From the NCBI GenBank assembly GCA_963678235.1, contig OY782766.1, positions 806,001 through 870,000 of the forward strand: a stretch of DNA of 64,000 bases, written 5' to 3'. This document shows, piece by piece, positions 1 to 9,600 of the stretch; the first letter of the stretch is position 1, and each line of letters opens with the position of its first letter. A program made the position numbers and the translations under genes. The DNA is from JABMQB01 sp963678235. Its GTDB lineage: Bacteria > Bacteroidota > Bacteroidia > Bacteroidales > Prolixibacteraceae. The notes under the pieces were generated by a model, which saw nothing but the letters and a program-made list of their open reading frames with translations, was not told the origin of the DNA and ran no database searches.

Positions 1-1245
1 TCAATTCTGGAAGCTGCGCGTGCGGGGGTTGATTACGTTGATGTTGCAATGGAACCACTATCCTGGGGAACCGGGCATGCCGATGTATTGGCTGTTCAGG
101 GAATGTTAAAAGATGCAGGTTTCCTTGTTCCTGAAATTAATATGGATGCTTATATGGAAGTCAGGTCGTTAACCCAACAGTTTATGGATGAATTCCTTGG
201 TTATTATATCAATCCTAAAAACAGGCACATGAACTCCTTGTTAATCGGGTCAGGTTTACCTGGTGGAATGATGGGAAGTTTAATGTCGGATTTGGAACTT
301 AACCTTGTTAGCCTGAACAAATGGCTGAAGAAAAGGAATAAACCCGAACTAAGCCAGGATGAACTATTAATCAAGCTGTTTAACGAAGTAGAATATATAT
401 GGCCAATCCTTGGATATCCGCCATTGGTTACTCCATTTAGTCAATACGTTAAAAACCTTGCTTTGATGAACGTAACCCAAATGATTAAAGGGAAAGAACG
501 TTGGAGTATGATTGCCGATAATATCTGGGATATGATTCTTGGAAAATCAGGTCAGTTGCCAGGTAAACTTGGCGATGAAATTGTACAACTTGCAAAAGAA
601 CAAGGCCGCGAATTCTTCACAGGAAACCCACAGGATTTATACCCTGACAATCTGGATGTATTCAGAAAAGAAATGGAAGATAACAACTGGGACTTTGGAC
701 AGGACGATGAAGAATTGCTCGAATTGGCAATGCACCCTGAACAATACAGGGCTTATAAATCGGGTAAAGCAAAAGCAGATTTTGAAGCAGATTTAGCTCA
801 AAAGCGCGAACAAAAAGAAGTTATTACTGAAGTAAAAACAGCACCACAAATTTACGAACCTAAAAAAATGGTTATTGATGTAAATGGTGAAAAGTTTGAA
901 GTAGGCATTTCGTACGATGACATTAAAGTACCTGGTGCGAATGGAAACGGAAACGGCAATGGCAACGGTCAAAAAGTTGAGAAATCAGAAGCACCACAAA
1001 ACGGTAGCTCTGCAACTTCTGAAATTCTTTCACCTCTCGAAGGAAAATTTATGTTGACCAAGGATCCTTCAGAAAAGCCTCTGAAACAGGGAGATGTTGT
1101 AAAAGAAGGTGATCTTATTTGTTACATCGAATCCATGAAAACCTATAATGCAATTGTGGCCGATAAAGCCGGAAAAATTGTGGAGATTGCACCAACAGTT
1201 GGTGACAATGTGGACGAGGATGATGTGTTGGTAAAACTGGCTTAG
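1..1245 (+). CDS. oadA: Biotin-dependent carboxyltransferase, oxaloacetate decarboxylase alpha-type (C-terminal part, 5' truncated)
   Basis: The frame is open from the first base, so the gene begins outside the window. The visible 414 residues contain the end of the carboxyltransferase barrel (VTPFSQ region), the PYC/OADA helical domain, a Gly/Asn-rich linker and a C-terminal biotinyl domain with attachment motif ESMKT; the biotinylated lysine is the codon at 1138-1140. In this family the protein moves a carboxyl group from oxaloacetate (or a related acid) to biotin. The membrane beta subunit then decarboxylates carboxybiotin and pumps Na+. The next gene, 4 bp downstream, is that beta subunit, which favours a Na+-pumping decarboxylase over pyruvate carboxylase. 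The exact substrate cannot be read from this fragment; methylmalonyl-CoA decarboxylase is less likely because the biotinyl domain is fused to the transferase. Confidence 0.85.
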   Translation, partial: SILEAARAGVDYVDVAMEPLSWGTGHADVLAVQGMLKDAGFLVPEINMDAYMEVRSLTQQFMDEFLGYYINPKNRHMNSLLIGSGLPGGMMGSLMSDLELNLVSLNKWLKKRNKPELSQDELLIKLFNEVEYIWPILGYPPLVTPFSQYVKNLALMNVTQMIKGKERWSMIADNIWDMILGKSGQLPGKLGDEIVQLAKEQGREFFTGNPQDLYPDNLDVFRKEMEDNNWDFGQDDEELLELAMHPEQYRAYKSGKAKADFEADLAQKREQKEVITEVKTAPQIYEPKKMVIDVNGEKFEVGISYDDIKVPGANGNGNGNGNGQKVEKSEAPQNGSSATSEILSPLEGKFMLTKDPSEKPLKQGDVVKEGDLICYIESMKTYNAIVADKAGKIVEIAPTVGDNVDEDDVLVKLA

Positions 1246-1249
1246 GTGT

Positions 1250-2455
1250 ATGGATATTCTTAAAGAATTGTTTCAAATGACTGCTTTGGGGGAGCTTAGC
1301 CTCCAAACAGTTCTGATGTGGGCAATAGGGGCAACCTTGCTATATTTAGGGATTAAAAAGGGCTATGAACCCTTGTTGTTAATTCCCATTGGCTTTGGGG
1401 TGCTATTGGCAAATTTCCCTGGCGCGGAAATGGGCATTGTCGATCCTGAATTAATTGAGGTTGGTGACGGTAGGTACAAAAACCTTTTTGAAATAGCTCA
1501 TGATCACGGGATTATGAACTACCTCTATTTTTCGTTGATTAAAACCGGTTTTTTGCCACCAATCATTTTTATGGGGGTTGGAGCCTTAACCGATTTTGGT
1601 CCGATGCTGAGAAACCTGAAATTGGCTTTGTTTGGGGCTGCTGCGCAAATTGGCATTTTTTCGATCCTTCTTGGTGCCGTGGCTTTTGGTTTTACGCCCA
1701 AAGAAGCTGCATCGCTTGGTATTATTGGTGGTGCAGATGGACCAACGGCTATTTATACAACCATTAAATTGGCGCCTCATTTGTTGGGGCCAATTGCAAT
1801 TGCTGCCTATTCTTATATGGCATTGGTGCCTATTATTATTCCATTAATTTCGAAATTATTGATCTCAAAAAAAGAGTTTGGGATTAATATGAAGCAAATG
1901 GATAAACAGTATCCTTCAAAAAGGGAAATCAAAAACTTAAAGTCGGCAAAAATTATTTTTCCGATTGCTTTAGGTGTTGTTACAGCCATATTGGTGCCAT
2001 CATCGGTTCCTTTGCTCGGAATGCTGTTATTCGGAAACCTTATTAAAGAAATTGGTACTTCTACCAAACGGTTGTCGGATACTGCGCAAGGACCAATAAT
2101 GAACATTGCCACTATTTTTCTTGGATTGTCGGTTGGGGCAACCATGACTTCTGAAGTGTTTTTAACGGTAAAAACCATTGGGATTGTAATCGGAGGATTT
2201 GTTGCCTTCGCAATTTCAATTGCAGGTGGTATTCTGGCTGTTAAATTGTATAATATTTTCGCCAAAAAGAAGATAAATCCGTTAATTGGAGCTACCGGGC
2301 TTAGTGCTGTTCCAATGGCATCGAGGGTAGCTAATGATTTAGCGTTAAAATACGATCCCAAAAACCATATATTACAATATTGTATGGCAAGTAATATTTC
2401 GGGGGTAATTGGCTCAGCCGTTGCCGCTGGTGTACTTATTTCATTTTTGGGATAA
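1250..2455 (+). CDS. oadB: Na+-translocating decarboxylase, beta subunit
   Basis: 401 residues, strongly hydrophobic with about ten membrane segments. It belongs to the OadB/MmdB/GcdB family, which decarboxylates carboxybiotin and couples this to Na+ export. The family signature GGADGPTAI, with the aspartate implicated in Na+ passage, is present, followed by the PHLLGPIAIAAYSYMALVP region; a second conserved stretch is SAVPMASRVAN near the C-terminus. Length is normal for the family. The start is an ATG four bases after the alpha-subunit stop, so the two are co-transcribed. No gamma (OadG) subunit is visible in the window; it may lie upstream. Confidence 0.92.
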   Translation: MDILKELFQMTALGELSLQTVLMWAIGATLLYLGIKKGYEPLLLIPIGFGVLLANFPGAEMGIVDPELIEVGDGRYKNLFEIAHDHGIMNYLYFSLIKTGFLPPIIFMGVGALTDFGPMLRNLKLALFGAAAQIGIFSILLGAVAFGFTPKEAASLGIIGGADGPTAIYTTIKLAPHLLGPIAIAAYSYMALVPIIIPLISKLLISKKEFGINMKQMDKQYPSKREIKNLKSAKIIFPIALGVVTAILVPSSVPLLGMLLFGNLIKEIGTSTKRLSDTAQGPIMNIATIFLGLSVGATMTSEVFLTVKTIGIVIGGFVAFAISIAGGILAVKLYNIFAKKKINPLIGATGLSAVPMASRVANDLALKYDPKNHILQYCMASNISGVIGSAVAAGVLISFLG

Positions 2456-2483
2456 AAATATTACGTCTAATAATTGTTGTTTG

Positions 2484-2538
2484 CGGGTACTAAGTTCTGT
2501 TTATCGAAGCAGGATTTAGTACCCGTTCTATTTTTAAT
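2484..2538 (+). terminator. Rho-independent terminator after the decarboxylase operon
   Basis: A perfect 10-bp inverted repeat (CGGGTACTAA at 2484-2493 and TTAGTACCCG at 2516-2525) with a 22-nt loop is followed by a T-rich tract. It starts 28 bp after the beta-subunit stop. Confidence 0.7.
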
Positions 2539-2761
2539 TAATGGATAAATGTTTTCAATTTTAGAACAAGAATGCACTAGCACTGGGATTGGTGGATTGA
2601 AACAATCTTATTATAAAATCCCTACTAACTTGCAAAAAGGTTTCCTTTGGTTCTCTCCTTAAAGGGGAGATGTATGCCGAAGATCGTCTGAGGGGTATTA
2701 CCCAACTTTAGGTCCAATTATTGAAATTCAATCCTAAAAACAGATAAAACTCATTGTTTGG
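2539..2761. other. Gene-free spacer with a short palindromic repeat-like segment
   Basis: No convincing gene is seen here. At about 2645-2662 there is a short palindrome (TCTCC/GGAGA) in a context that looks like the small dispersed intergenic repeats common in Bacteroidota. That resemblance is an impression from memory and cannot be tested inside this window. The spacer ends at an operator-like palindrome in front of the LacI-type gene. Confidence 0.3.
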
Positions 2762-2773
2762 TTAATCGTTTAA
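2762..2773. promoter_or_regulatory. Candidate LacI-family operator (autoregulatory site)
   Basis: TTAATCGTTTAA differs by one base from the perfect palindrome TTAATCGATTAA at 3854-3865. Both have the central CpG typical of LacI-family operators. It lies 54 bp before the start of the LacI-type regulator, where autoregulation would be expected. Confidence 0.5.
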
Positions 2774-2827
2774 GCATAGTTTCGTTGTCGAGTTTTCTTT
2801 ACTATTATAAAGAACAAACAATTACGA

Positions 2828-3838
2828 ATGGCAAAAAAGGTTTCGCTCAAAGACATAGCTGTGAAGGTTGGGGTTTCAACAGCCTTGGTTTCTTATGTTT
2901 TAAACGGAAAGGAAAAAGAAAAGCGGGTAGGGGCTGAGTTAGTAAAAAAGATAAAAAAAGTAGCTAACGATTTAAACTATACTCCAAATCAAATTGCCCG
3001 TAGTCTTCGAAAAGGAAATACAAAAACCCTTGGATTAATTGTTGCTGATATTGCAAACCCTTTCTTTGGAACCATGGCCAGGGTGGTTGAAGATGAAGCC
3101 AACCGCTTTGGATATACATTGGTTATTGGTAGCTCCGATGAAGATAGCCACAAATTGGGAAAACTAATTGACACCCTTTGCAACCGTCAGGTTGATGGTT
3201 TTATAATAGTACCACCAGAAGGATCAGAAGGTCATATAGAAGGACTGCTAAGAAGGGATGTCCCATTGGTTTTAGCCGATAGGTATTTTGTTGGGCTGGA
3301 GTCAAATTACGTTGTTCTTGATAATTATAAGGCTACCTATGAAGCTACATCTTTATTGTTAAATAAAGGATATAAACGTATTGGAATTGTAGCTCAAGAT
3401 TCCGAATTAATTCATATGAGCGAACGTGTGCGGGGATATTCCGAAGCAATGAAAGGGAATGGATTGGAAAAGGAACTTTGTATTAAAAAACTAAAATTTA
3501 GTGAATTAAAACTTAAAATGCCTGAAATCGTGCAGGACCTTACGTCCGGTGATTCTCCTCTTGAAGCTTTAATATTTGCTACCAATTCATTGTCATTGGG
3601 CGGTTTGTATTCGATTAAAGAAACAGAATTGAATGTGCCTAACGATTTGGCAATCATCGGCTTTGACGGCAACGAAGCATTTGACTTCTTTTATGCACCA
3701 TTAACATACATCAGCCAGCCAATTGCCAAGATGGCAAAAGAATCAGTGAGAATTCTCATAAATCAGATTGAACAAGGAAACAATAAAACTGAAAATAAAA
3801 AACTGAAGCATTCTTTGATTATTCAGGATTCGTGTTAA
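2828..3838 (+). CDS. LacI-family transcriptional regulator
   Basis: 336 residues. The N-terminal helix-turn-helix (residues 5-25: SLKDIA, VSTALVSYVLNG) and the hinge (YTPNQIARSL) are followed by a periplasmic-binding-protein-like sugar sensor (TLGLIVADIANPFF, then IIGFDGNEAFDFFYAPLTYI). Full length for the family. It is expected to repress the downstream lipoprotein and FucP-type transporter genes and itself, because near-identical palindromes precede both transcription units. The inducer is not identifiable from sequence; the permease points to fucose or a related deoxy-sugar. Confidence 0.93.
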   Translation: MAKKVSLKDIAVKVGVSTALVSYVLNGKEKEKRVGAELVKKIKKVANDLNYTPNQIARSLRKGNTKTLGLIVADIANPFFGTMARVVEDEANRFGYTLVIGSSDEDSHKLGKLIDTLCNRQVDGFIIVPPEGSEGHIEGLLRRDVPLVLADRYFVGLESNYVVLDNYKATYEATSLLLNKGYKRIGIVAQDSELIHMSERVRGYSEAMKGNGLEKELCIKKLKFSELKLKMPEIVQDLTSGDSPLEALIFATNSLSLGGLYSIKETELNVPNDLAIIGFDGNEAFDFFYAPLTYISQPIAKMAKESVRILINQIEQGNNKTENKKLKHSLIIQDSC

Positions 3839-3853
3839 TATTTATGAATTTGC

Positions 3854-3865
3854 TTAATCGATTAA
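3854..3865. promoter_or_regulatory. Candidate LacI-family operator before the lipoprotein-permease pair
   Basis: TTAATCGATTAA is a perfect 12-bp palindrome with central CpG, 16 bp upstream of the lipoprotein start. The near-copy upstream of the regulator gene supports recognition by that regulator. Confidence 0.6.
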
Positions 3866-3881
3866 CTAAACTAAATAAAAG

Positions 3882-5120
3882 ATGAAAACAAAAACAATTG
3901 CCTTATTCTCCATTTTACTACTATTGTTTTCCTGTAAGTTTACCACCAAGAAAAACTCATTAGCAATGGATATAAAAGATTATATAAAAGGTACTTATGC
4001 CTATGATGCTGCTTTTTTTGCCGCCAATAAAATTGAAACTATTGAATTAAGTGATCAGAATTCAAAAGCCCGTGTTCTGCTAATTCCTTCTTATCAAGGT
4101 AGGGTAATGACTTCGTCTGCTAACGGTAATGAGGGTAAAAGTTTCGGCTGGATTAATTACGATTTGATTGAATCAGGTATAAAAAATAAACAGTTTAACC
4201 CGGTTGGCGGTGAAGAACGCTTTTGGATGGGACCTGAAGGGGGACCGAATTCCATTTATTTTAAACCCGGCAAAGAACAGGTTTTCGCGAATTGGGTTGT
4301 ACCTCCTGTAATTGATACTGAACCATTTAACGTGAAGGAAAAAGGAAAATCAAATGTTACATTTACTAAAAGTGTCCGACTTGTAAATGCTTCAGGTTCT
4401 GAATTTAATATTGGAATTGAACGGAATGTATCGCTTTTATCGGCCGATGAGTTCTCAGTCCTTTTAGGTGCCAACTTCCCTCAAGGACTAAATATGGTTG
4501 TTTATCAATCAGAAAATATGATAAAGAACATTGGCGGGCAGGCATGGACAAAAGAAAATGGTTTATTATCCATTTGGATGTTGTGCATGTTTAATCCTTC
4601 ACCAACAACAACTGTATTTATTCCATACAAGCAAGAATCGGAAGGAGTAATTGTTAACGATAACTACTTTGGAAAAGTACCATCTGAAAGGCTAAAAGTA
4701 GAGGATGGCATTGTTTATTTTCAAATCGACGGAAAATTCAGAAGTAAAATTGGACTGCCTCCCACAAGGGCTACAGAGCTATGCGGAAGTTACGATTCGA
4801 AAGGTAAAGTTTTAACGCTGGTTTGGTGTTCGTTACCAAATGAACCCAAAGTTTATGTGAACTCACAATGGGGAGAACAAGTGAATCCTTATGCGGGCGA
4901 TGTTATCAATTCGTATAACGATGGTCCGGTTGAAGATGGATCGATCATGGGACCGTTTTACGAAATTGAAACATCCTCTCCGGCAGCTGAGTTATTGCCC
5001 GGAGAAGTTTTATCGCACATACAAAGGATAGCCCATATCCAGGGTGATGAGCAGAAACTAAACGAGATAGTTCAGTTACTTTTTAATGTTGATTTAAACA
5101 GCATAAACACGAAATTCTAA
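3882..5120 (+). CDS. Lipoprotein of unknown function (DUF6786-like)
   Basis: 412 residues. The N-terminal signal peptide ends in a lipobox-like FSCK, so it is probably a lipoprotein. The body is a beta-rich soluble domain with conserved-looking blocks NPVGGEERFWMGPEGG and ELCGSYDSKGK. From memory this matches the Bacteroidota family DUF6786, whose function is not established; a carbohydrate-processing, aldose-epimerase-like role would fit but is inference. It sits between a LacI-type regulator and a FucP-type permease, 18 bp from the latter, so it probably belongs to a sugar-uptake unit. The start is an ATG just before the signal peptide. Confidence 0.75.
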   Translation: MKTKTIALFSILLLLFSCKFTTKKNSLAMDIKDYIKGTYAYDAAFFAANKIETIELSDQNSKARVLLIPSYQGRVMTSSANGNEGKSFGWINYDLIESGIKNKQFNPVGGEERFWMGPEGGPNSIYFKPGKEQVFANWVVPPVIDTEPFNVKEKGKSNVTFTKSVRLVNASGSEFNIGIERNVSLLSADEFSVLLGANFPQGLNMVVYQSENMIKNIGGQAWTKENGLLSIWMLCMFNPSPTTTVFIPYKQESEGVIVNDNYFGKVPSERLKVEDGIVYFQIDGKFRSKIGLPPTRATELCGSYDSKGKVLTLVWCSLPNEPKVYVNSQWGEQVNPYAGDVINSYNDGPVEDGSIMGPFYEIETSSPAAELLPGEVLSHIQRIAHIQGDEQKLNEIVQLLFNVDLNSINTKF

Positions 5121-5138
5121 CTGACAATTATTTAAACC

Positions 5139-6560
5139 ATGGAAAAGCAACGCATAATACCTAAAGGAATTGTACTTCCGTTTATACTGTTGACCTCATT
5201 ATTCTTTGCCTGGGCTCTGCCAAATAACCTTACCGATACCATGCTTGCCGCATTTAAGCGGATCATGAGCATGACCGATTCGAAAACAGCATGGATTCAG
5301 GTAGCCTGCTATTTATTGGGCTATGGATGCTTTGCCATACCTGCAGCCTTATTCATAAAAAGATATACCTATAAATCAGGGGTAATGCTTGGTCTCGGAT
5401 TATTTGCATTAGGAACATTTATGTTTTACCCGGCAATGCTTACTTCCGGCTTTAATATCAATATTGGGTTCTTAATGTTTCTTTTGGCAATATTGATCCT
5501 GTTTGCCGGGTTATCATTTCTGGAAACATCTGCCAATTCTTATGTTTGTGCCATTGGTCCTCAGGCAACAGCCACGCAACGCTTAAACTTTGCACAGTCG
5601 TTTAACCCGTTTGGCGCTATCAGCGGGGTTGTTATCAGCCAGGTATTTATTCTTTCCCAACTAAATACCATGAGTGAACAGGCTAGGGCAGCCCTTCCTC
5701 CTGAGGAACTTATCGCTATACAAGCCAAAGAATTAAATGCTGTTACGATGACCTATATCGTTGTTGGTTTAGTTATGGTGTTTCTTTTATTGTCCATTTA
5801 TTTCACCAAAATGCCCAACATTAAGGAGGACAATAAAAGGCTCGATTTTTTAGGAACATTTAAGCGGTTGTTTAAAAATAGAAATTACGTATGGGCTGTT
5901 ATAGCGCAATTTTTTTATGTGGGGGCTCAAATTGCTGTTTGGTCATTTATTATTCGATATACAATGCAGCAATTGCATTTTGATGCGCTAATTGCAGAGT
6001 TGGGGAACAATGCCTCTACTGCGGAAATAATTGATAAGCTAAGGAATGTTGAGCCAGTGGCTGCAAGATTCTATAACATTTGCGAAGCTATAGGTTTACA
6101 GGCTTTATTACCACGAACGCCCGAACAAGCTGGCGCAACCTATTATATAATTTCGTTGATAAGCTTTGTGGTTGCCCGTTTCTTATGTACGGGGTTAATG
6201 AAGTTTATAAAACCCCGAAAACTTCTAACCATCCTGGCATTATTTGCCGTAGTTTGCTGCATTCTAACTATTTACGGAAATGGTTTTATTGGCGTTTATG
6301 CATTGGTCGGAATTTCAGCTTGTATGTCACTTATGTTTCCAACGATTTATGGGCTTGGTATTTCCGGATTGGGTGAAGACACCAAAATCGGGGGTGCGGG
6401 AATGGTGATGGCTATTGCCGGTGCGGCAGTATTAACACAAATCCAGGGAATTGTATCCGATCAGGCAGGTAGCATTCAATTTGCCTACTGGGTACCTGCA
6501 ATTGCATTTTTAGTGGTGGCTTTTTATAGTTCGGTTATTTGCCGAAAGCAATTTTCATAG
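5139..6560 (+). CDS. fucP: Major facilitator sugar permease, FucP-like
   Basis: 473 residues with about 12 membrane segments. It is related to the L-fucose:H+ symporter group: the N-terminus LFFAWALPNNLTDTML corresponds to the FucP segment carrying the key Asn/Asp residues. AGLSFLETSANSYV, then RLNFAQSFNPFGAISGV, are family signatures. It is somewhat longer than E. coli FucP because of an extra cytoplasmic/periplasmic insert around residues 270-330. It is predicted to import a monosaccharide by proton symport in the inner membrane. The substrate is likely L-fucose or a structurally close sugar, inferred only from family membership. Co-transcribed with the preceding lipoprotein gene. Confidence 0.88.
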   Translation: MEKQRIIPKGIVLPFILLTSLFFAWALPNNLTDTMLAAFKRIMSMTDSKTAWIQVACYLLGYGCFAIPAALFIKRYTYKSGVMLGLGLFALGTFMFYPAMLTSGFNINIGFLMFLLAILILFAGLSFLETSANSYVCAIGPQATATQRLNFAQSFNPFGAISGVVISQVFILSQLNTMSEQARAALPPEELIAIQAKELNAVTMTYIVVGLVMVFLLLSIYFTKMPNIKEDNKRLDFLGTFKRLFKNRNYVWAVIAQFFYVGAQIAVWSFIIRYTMQQLHFDALIAELGNNASTAEIIDKLRNVEPVAARFYNICEAIGLQALLPRTPEQAGATYYIISLISFVVARFLCTGLMKFIKPRKLLTILALFAVVCCILTIYGNGFIGVYALVGISACMSLMFPTIYGLGISGLGEDTKIGGAGMVMAIAGAAVLTQIQGIVSDQAGSIQFAYWVPAIAFLVVAFYSSVICRKQFS

Positions 6561-6623
6561 ATTATAGATTTGAAGGAAAGTCAATTGGAATATTCTCTTT
6601 TTGGCTTTCCAAATTTAAGATGT

Positions 6624-9600
6624 TTAATCTGAAATGCCCGGAGAACCGCCGATTTGCTTTGATTTTCTCCAATATTTTCCACTATTGGGATTTTTGGTCG
6701 ATTTAATGTTTTTGGGAATAATTGATCGTTCAGGGGCATTGATCAGCTTGTTCCAGCTTGCATCATTTCCATACCTTAAGGAAATAATTGTCTCTCCGTT
6801 TGTATTTTTGAGTATTATACTATCTGAAACATTATTTAATTTGCCTTTAAATTCCCCAAAAGGTATAAATCCATATTTTTCATAAAAACGATGGTAATTG
6901 GAGGCAAGAACAATTATCTCACCCGGGACAAGGTATTTTTCTTCTTTAAATGTGTATTTAATTCCTTTTGAAAAACATAAACCTTTGAGCGATAAAATAG
7001 CGTTTCCTGTATTTTTCAATTCAATAAATCCGACTTTGTTTGGCATATTTTCCGTTTGCCTGGGATTGTATATTTCTGTAATCTTAAGATTCTTATAATC
7101 ATCCGGAATTCCAAAGTAGCTGGTTTTCATGGCACTCCATTTATCGCCGAGCAAAACCCTTGCCCTTATTAAGGTCGACTTATTTAGTCTTATTGGCTTC
7201 TCATAAAGAATTGCATTGGCTGACAAATTTTTCAATGATTCATTTTTCTGCGACACAAGTTCACAATCAATTAAAAAGTCATCACTTCCGGGAATATTGT
7301 TCATTCCATGAATAGCCAGGATATTAGAATCCGTTTTAAGCTCGTTAATGGCATTTGTAATATCAAAGTATTTATAGTTTCGTGCTTCTATGGCTTTGGT
7401 TGCGGCACAGTTCCAGGTAATCCTGTGTGGAACATTGTCACTGGCAACTTTTTTCCCATTAAGGTAGGCAACAAAACCATCATCGTATCTGACCTTTAAA
7501 TATAAAGAGGTGTTTTCTTGGATAGAATTTTGTTCCAGAACGAAAGGAATTCGGACAAAACAGGAGAAGTTTCCAATTCGAGTAGAAAACCTTTTGTACA
7601 TTTTATGTTGAACATCCACAGAAATGTATTTTTTATATTCCGATTTAAGTTCATATCCAACCCCTCCGGGTGATCCTGTACTTTTTGTCCAGTTTTGTGT
7701 GTCGTAATCCAATTGTTCTTTCCAGCCATTACCTATGTCTTTTTTAGGTACCAACACATACTTTTCGGCATCGGCCCTAACAAGGTGTTTTTCATTGGTG
7801 GAATTTTCATCAGATTCTGCAATATTATCGTTCCATACAACAGGATCTCTGCCATCTGTGGTGTAATATATATTTCCACTATCGGAATTCATTCTAATTG
7901 TGTCCCCAATGCTGAAATTATTACATTCTTTATTGGTCTTATGCATTTTTAGTTGTGGGGCATCCATCTCGGGGTAGTAACCTATCTCTCGTAGTTGTTG
8001 TATCACAACATCGGTGCGTTGTGGAAAGTATTCTTCTAAACGGTATTTTAACTCAGGCGTCCAGAATTCCTCTTTTGTATAATAAAGTTTTTCGTTTTTT
8101 GTATTATGCCTATCTTTTTTGTGCAATCTATAAGTTCCCCATCTGGCACTTTCGGCAAAAATGGCTTTTTGCAATTGATTTGCCCTTAATTTATATCTTT
8201 CAGCCATTGCTTTAGGAGTAAGTTCCCCATCATCAAAAAAGAGTTCGAGTATTCTATTCTCAACAAGGCGTTTGAATTCTTTATTCTTAAGCAAGTTTTG
8301 AAATACTCCACTCGGACAGTTTGCATTATTCTCATTCACAACACTATGATCTAAATCTTCAATAGTGCGTTCTGCATCCCAACAAAAAAAGTGAAAACCA
8401 TCTTTTGGGTTTTCTTTATTTATGGCAACGATCCAATTATTATGGTCCCAATCCTGGTTACCTGCATAAAAATTAAGAAGCATATAATCAATAAGTTTTA
8501 CAGGATCAAGGTATTTAATGTAATTCGGATCCACATTTCCAATGCTGTCCTTTCCCTGTAATAAATTATAATTAATTGGCTTTTCAACCTCATTATTTGA
8601 AAGCTTGACAAATGTATTCCATGGTTCAGTACTTCCGTTGATTGCCATTTTATTGTCGTTGATAATATCAAATTTTTGCTTGTCATCCTTTAAATACGAT
8701 TGACAGAAATCATTGTCGAACCTTTCCGATGCAGTATATAATCCCCAATACATGCCATTTAAATATAAATGAACATATTTGCTGTGCGCGCCAGGATACC
8801 CCATGGCCATATGTGTATCTTTTATTAGCGGATCCCTTATGTATTGGGCATTTCTTCTTTGATATACATTGCTGTGGATTATGGTATTATTATAACCTGC
8901 CCTTAATGTTAAATCATTAAATGTTTGAGTTGCATTCTTTCCAAAAAAAGGAAATTGAAGTTTTGATACTCCATACTTCTTTCGGAAATATACCCTGAAA
9001 GAGTGTTTGGGGGACCTGAAAGGCTCCCTTCCGGAACCACCTTGAATTCTTAATCCGGCATTTATCTGAAAGGAACCGGAATCTTTGGAATTTAAATATT
9101 CAATAGAAACTGGCTTTTCCCAGTCATATTCGGTATAAACATAAATCCCTCCGGTTTGGCTATTCTTTCTCATACTAAAAAGATCCCTATTATCGCATAC
9201 AATCGATATGCTGGGAATGTCTAATAATCCCGATTTAATGGAATCAATCGATACAGGATTTTTTAACAGTTCCGGATTCAAGGCAATATCTAATGTAGTA
9301 TTGATGTGTTTTGCCTTTATATCAAGCTTAATTGTTCCGTTCTGGTGGATAATATCATCCATAAATAAATAGGATTGTGTGGAAGGTTTTGAACTTGTTT
9401 TTTCAAAAACTGCGATGGCCCTTAAAACTGTGGTTTTATCAATTGTAATCGGCAATATATAAGGTATGTCATTTGTGGTTGGGATGCTGCCATCGGTTGT
9501 ATAATATATTTTTGAATTATTTGCAGCTGATATTCTAAGCTGGAAAGGTTTATTATAAAAGCCATGTGGAACGCTGAACGTGGGAGGTTCGATATTTAAT

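Noticed and set aside
2559..2674. Short reading frame between the decarboxylase operon and the LacI gene
   Set aside because: It has under 40 codons, no recognisable motif, and includes the palindromic repeat-like segment; probably chance.
6574..6620. GGAAAG ... CTTTCC hairpin as terminator between the fucP-like and CotH-like genes
   Set aside because: The stem is only 6 bp with a long loop, and the T-run is inside the loop rather than after the stem.
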